This document shows positions 63,291 through 64,000 of a stretch of DNA of 64,000 nucleotides, piece by piece. The position numbers and the translations under genes were made by a program. Below the pieces are notes generated by a model. The model made no database searches and was not told where the DNA came from. It was given only the letters and a program-made list of their open reading frames with translations. The stretch covers positions 186,001-250,000 of the forward strand of contig JAQGEQ010000297.1 in NCBI GenBank assembly GCA_034620365.1. Direction: 5' to 3'. This DNA is from Pegea sp. RAD2-039 (taxonomy: Eukaryota > Chordata > Thaliacea > Salpida > Salpidae). Position 1 is the first letter of the stretch. Every line of letters begins with the position of its first letter.

Positions 63291-64000
63291 AATCTTGTAT
63301 ATACTCTTATAAACGTAGAAAGATAGTAACTTCTCCAAATAATGAAAAAAATTAAAAGAATTTAAAAACTAGGAAAAATCAACTTTAAAACAATAGAATG
63401 ATAGCTGATGCTACAACAACCTTGCATCTGTTTACGATTTTAAATTTGAATTGGAGCAGACTGATACAAAATGGTTTAATTTCAACAAATTGAATTTAGT
63501 AAAAATTTATAAAGTCATTATGATCGCAACCCTACTAGACCTGCAGTTGTTAGGAACAATTTTTTAAGAGGTTAAATAGAAACTTCTAATTAAACCTTTT
63601 GAAATGGCATTTAATCATGCCGCTAAACTTTCTAGAGACATGACGATACGTTATCTCAATCAGCTTTTTAACTGAATCAAGATTTTAAACCAAAAATGAA
63701 GTTTTAGGTTGCGTCTTAGCTTTATCAAAATCAAGATCCTTATGCAACTAATATCCTTCAAAGTAAATATGTTTTTTGTAAACACACTGTATGGTCATCT
63801 GTTAGTGAAATTGATTAGAAAATTGAAAAAAAAAAGTAATTCAATTGCTTGGTTATAGAATAAATAGATTATAATTAAGCTCACTAGCACCAACTAGCTA
63901 TTCAAGAATGGCAATTGTTTGATTTTTTTTAACTTTGATTTCTAGTCACAAACTTATTATTTATTACTATATTTGAAAAGAGAATATTTTGTTTAATAGA
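63291..64000 (+). repeat. Array unit 9 (type A, internal deletion, cut by window end)
   Basis: The upstream frame is open from 63409 to TAA at 63565 (52 codons; CYNNLASVYDFKFELEQTD). The next segment reads FEMAFNHAAKLSRDMTIRYL to the stop at 63673-63675. At about 63737 roughly 1 kb is missing. Confidence 0.65.

Larger units (their letters stand above)
47740..64000 (+). repeat. Tandem array of nine gene-like units, alternating subtypes A and B, running off the window end
   Basis: Recurring landmarks include the CTTTCACCGACGATAGTATC block (about 48316, 50467, 52537, 54702, 56330, 58487, 60103, 62373), the GGCTCACTAGCACCCACTAGC block (about 49005, 51082, 53240, 57017, 59100, 60910, 63015, 63880), and ACAAAATGAACCAACTACC (about 49730, 53960, 55580, 57735, 61630). 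Units alternate A-B-A-B, so A-to-A and B-to-B spacings (about 3.8-4.2 kb) define a dimeric higher-order repeat. Copies differ by substitutions and by deletions of about 450-1000 bp. Several plus-strand exon-like frames are kept across copies, so these look like decaying or cryptic gene copies. The family is unknown, and the array is truncated by the window end. Confidence 0.85.

Noticed and set aside
47740-64000. CRISPR array or rDNA-type repeat
   Set aside because: Units are about 2 kb and AT-rich with coding-like frames, not short repeat-spacer units, and have no rRNA similarity.

Overview
The window is AT-rich eukaryotic nuclear DNA, almost certainly from an animal. Genes are split by GT-AG introns, many only 44-56 nt long, and one gene carries a DZF domain, a fold I know mainly from animal NF45/NF90/ZFR proteins. 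I cannot assign a phylum. There is no operon organisation, plasmid, phage or CRISPR. Genes are sparse and separated by long AT-rich stretches.

Layout. (1) 0.6-6 kb: two diverged, inverted copies of an unidentified coding-like unit (minus at about 0.64-1.70 kb, plus at about 3.12-4.79 kb), a third partial copy near 5.9 kb, and an 11-bp minisatellite at 6.2 kb. (2) 7.15-7.56 kb: unidentified broken reading frames. (3) 8,994-12,588: a 16-exon, 595-residue protein joining two DHX9/MLE-type dsRNA-binding domains to an NF90-type DZF domain; a 125-bp MITE-like palindrome lies in its largest intron. (4) 12.8-13.7 kb, minus: an unidentified frameshifted gene remnant. (5) about 19.8-19.9 kb: a GC-richer island with nested complementary stems, a candidate structured RNA. 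(6) 20,842-23,070: a five-exon, 209-residue protein with four predicted membrane segments. (7) 27,447-28,682 and 33,353-34,573: two intronless paralogous Ser/Thr kinases of the Chk2 type, with degenerate FHA-like N-terminal regions. (8) 36,854-35,926, minus: a five-exon gene for a 183-residue protein with an acidic N-terminus, family unknown. (9) 36.9-47.7 kb: no gene found. (10) 47.74 kb to the window end: nine tandem units of about 1.5-2.3 kb alternating between two subtypes (A-B dimers of about 3.8-4.2 kb). They carry exon-like frames kept open or nearly open across copies, so the array looks like a decaying or cryptic tandem gene family rather than a simple satellite.

How the genes relate: the two kinases are clear paralogues and probably act in a checkpoint-like signalling role, although their phosphopeptide-binding residues look lost. 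The dsRBD-DZF protein should bind structured RNA and may dimerise with an NF45-like partner. The other genes cannot be tied to a pathway from sequence alone. The strongest candidates for something undescribed are the dsRBD-dsRBD-DZF fusion and the A/B tandem gene-like array.
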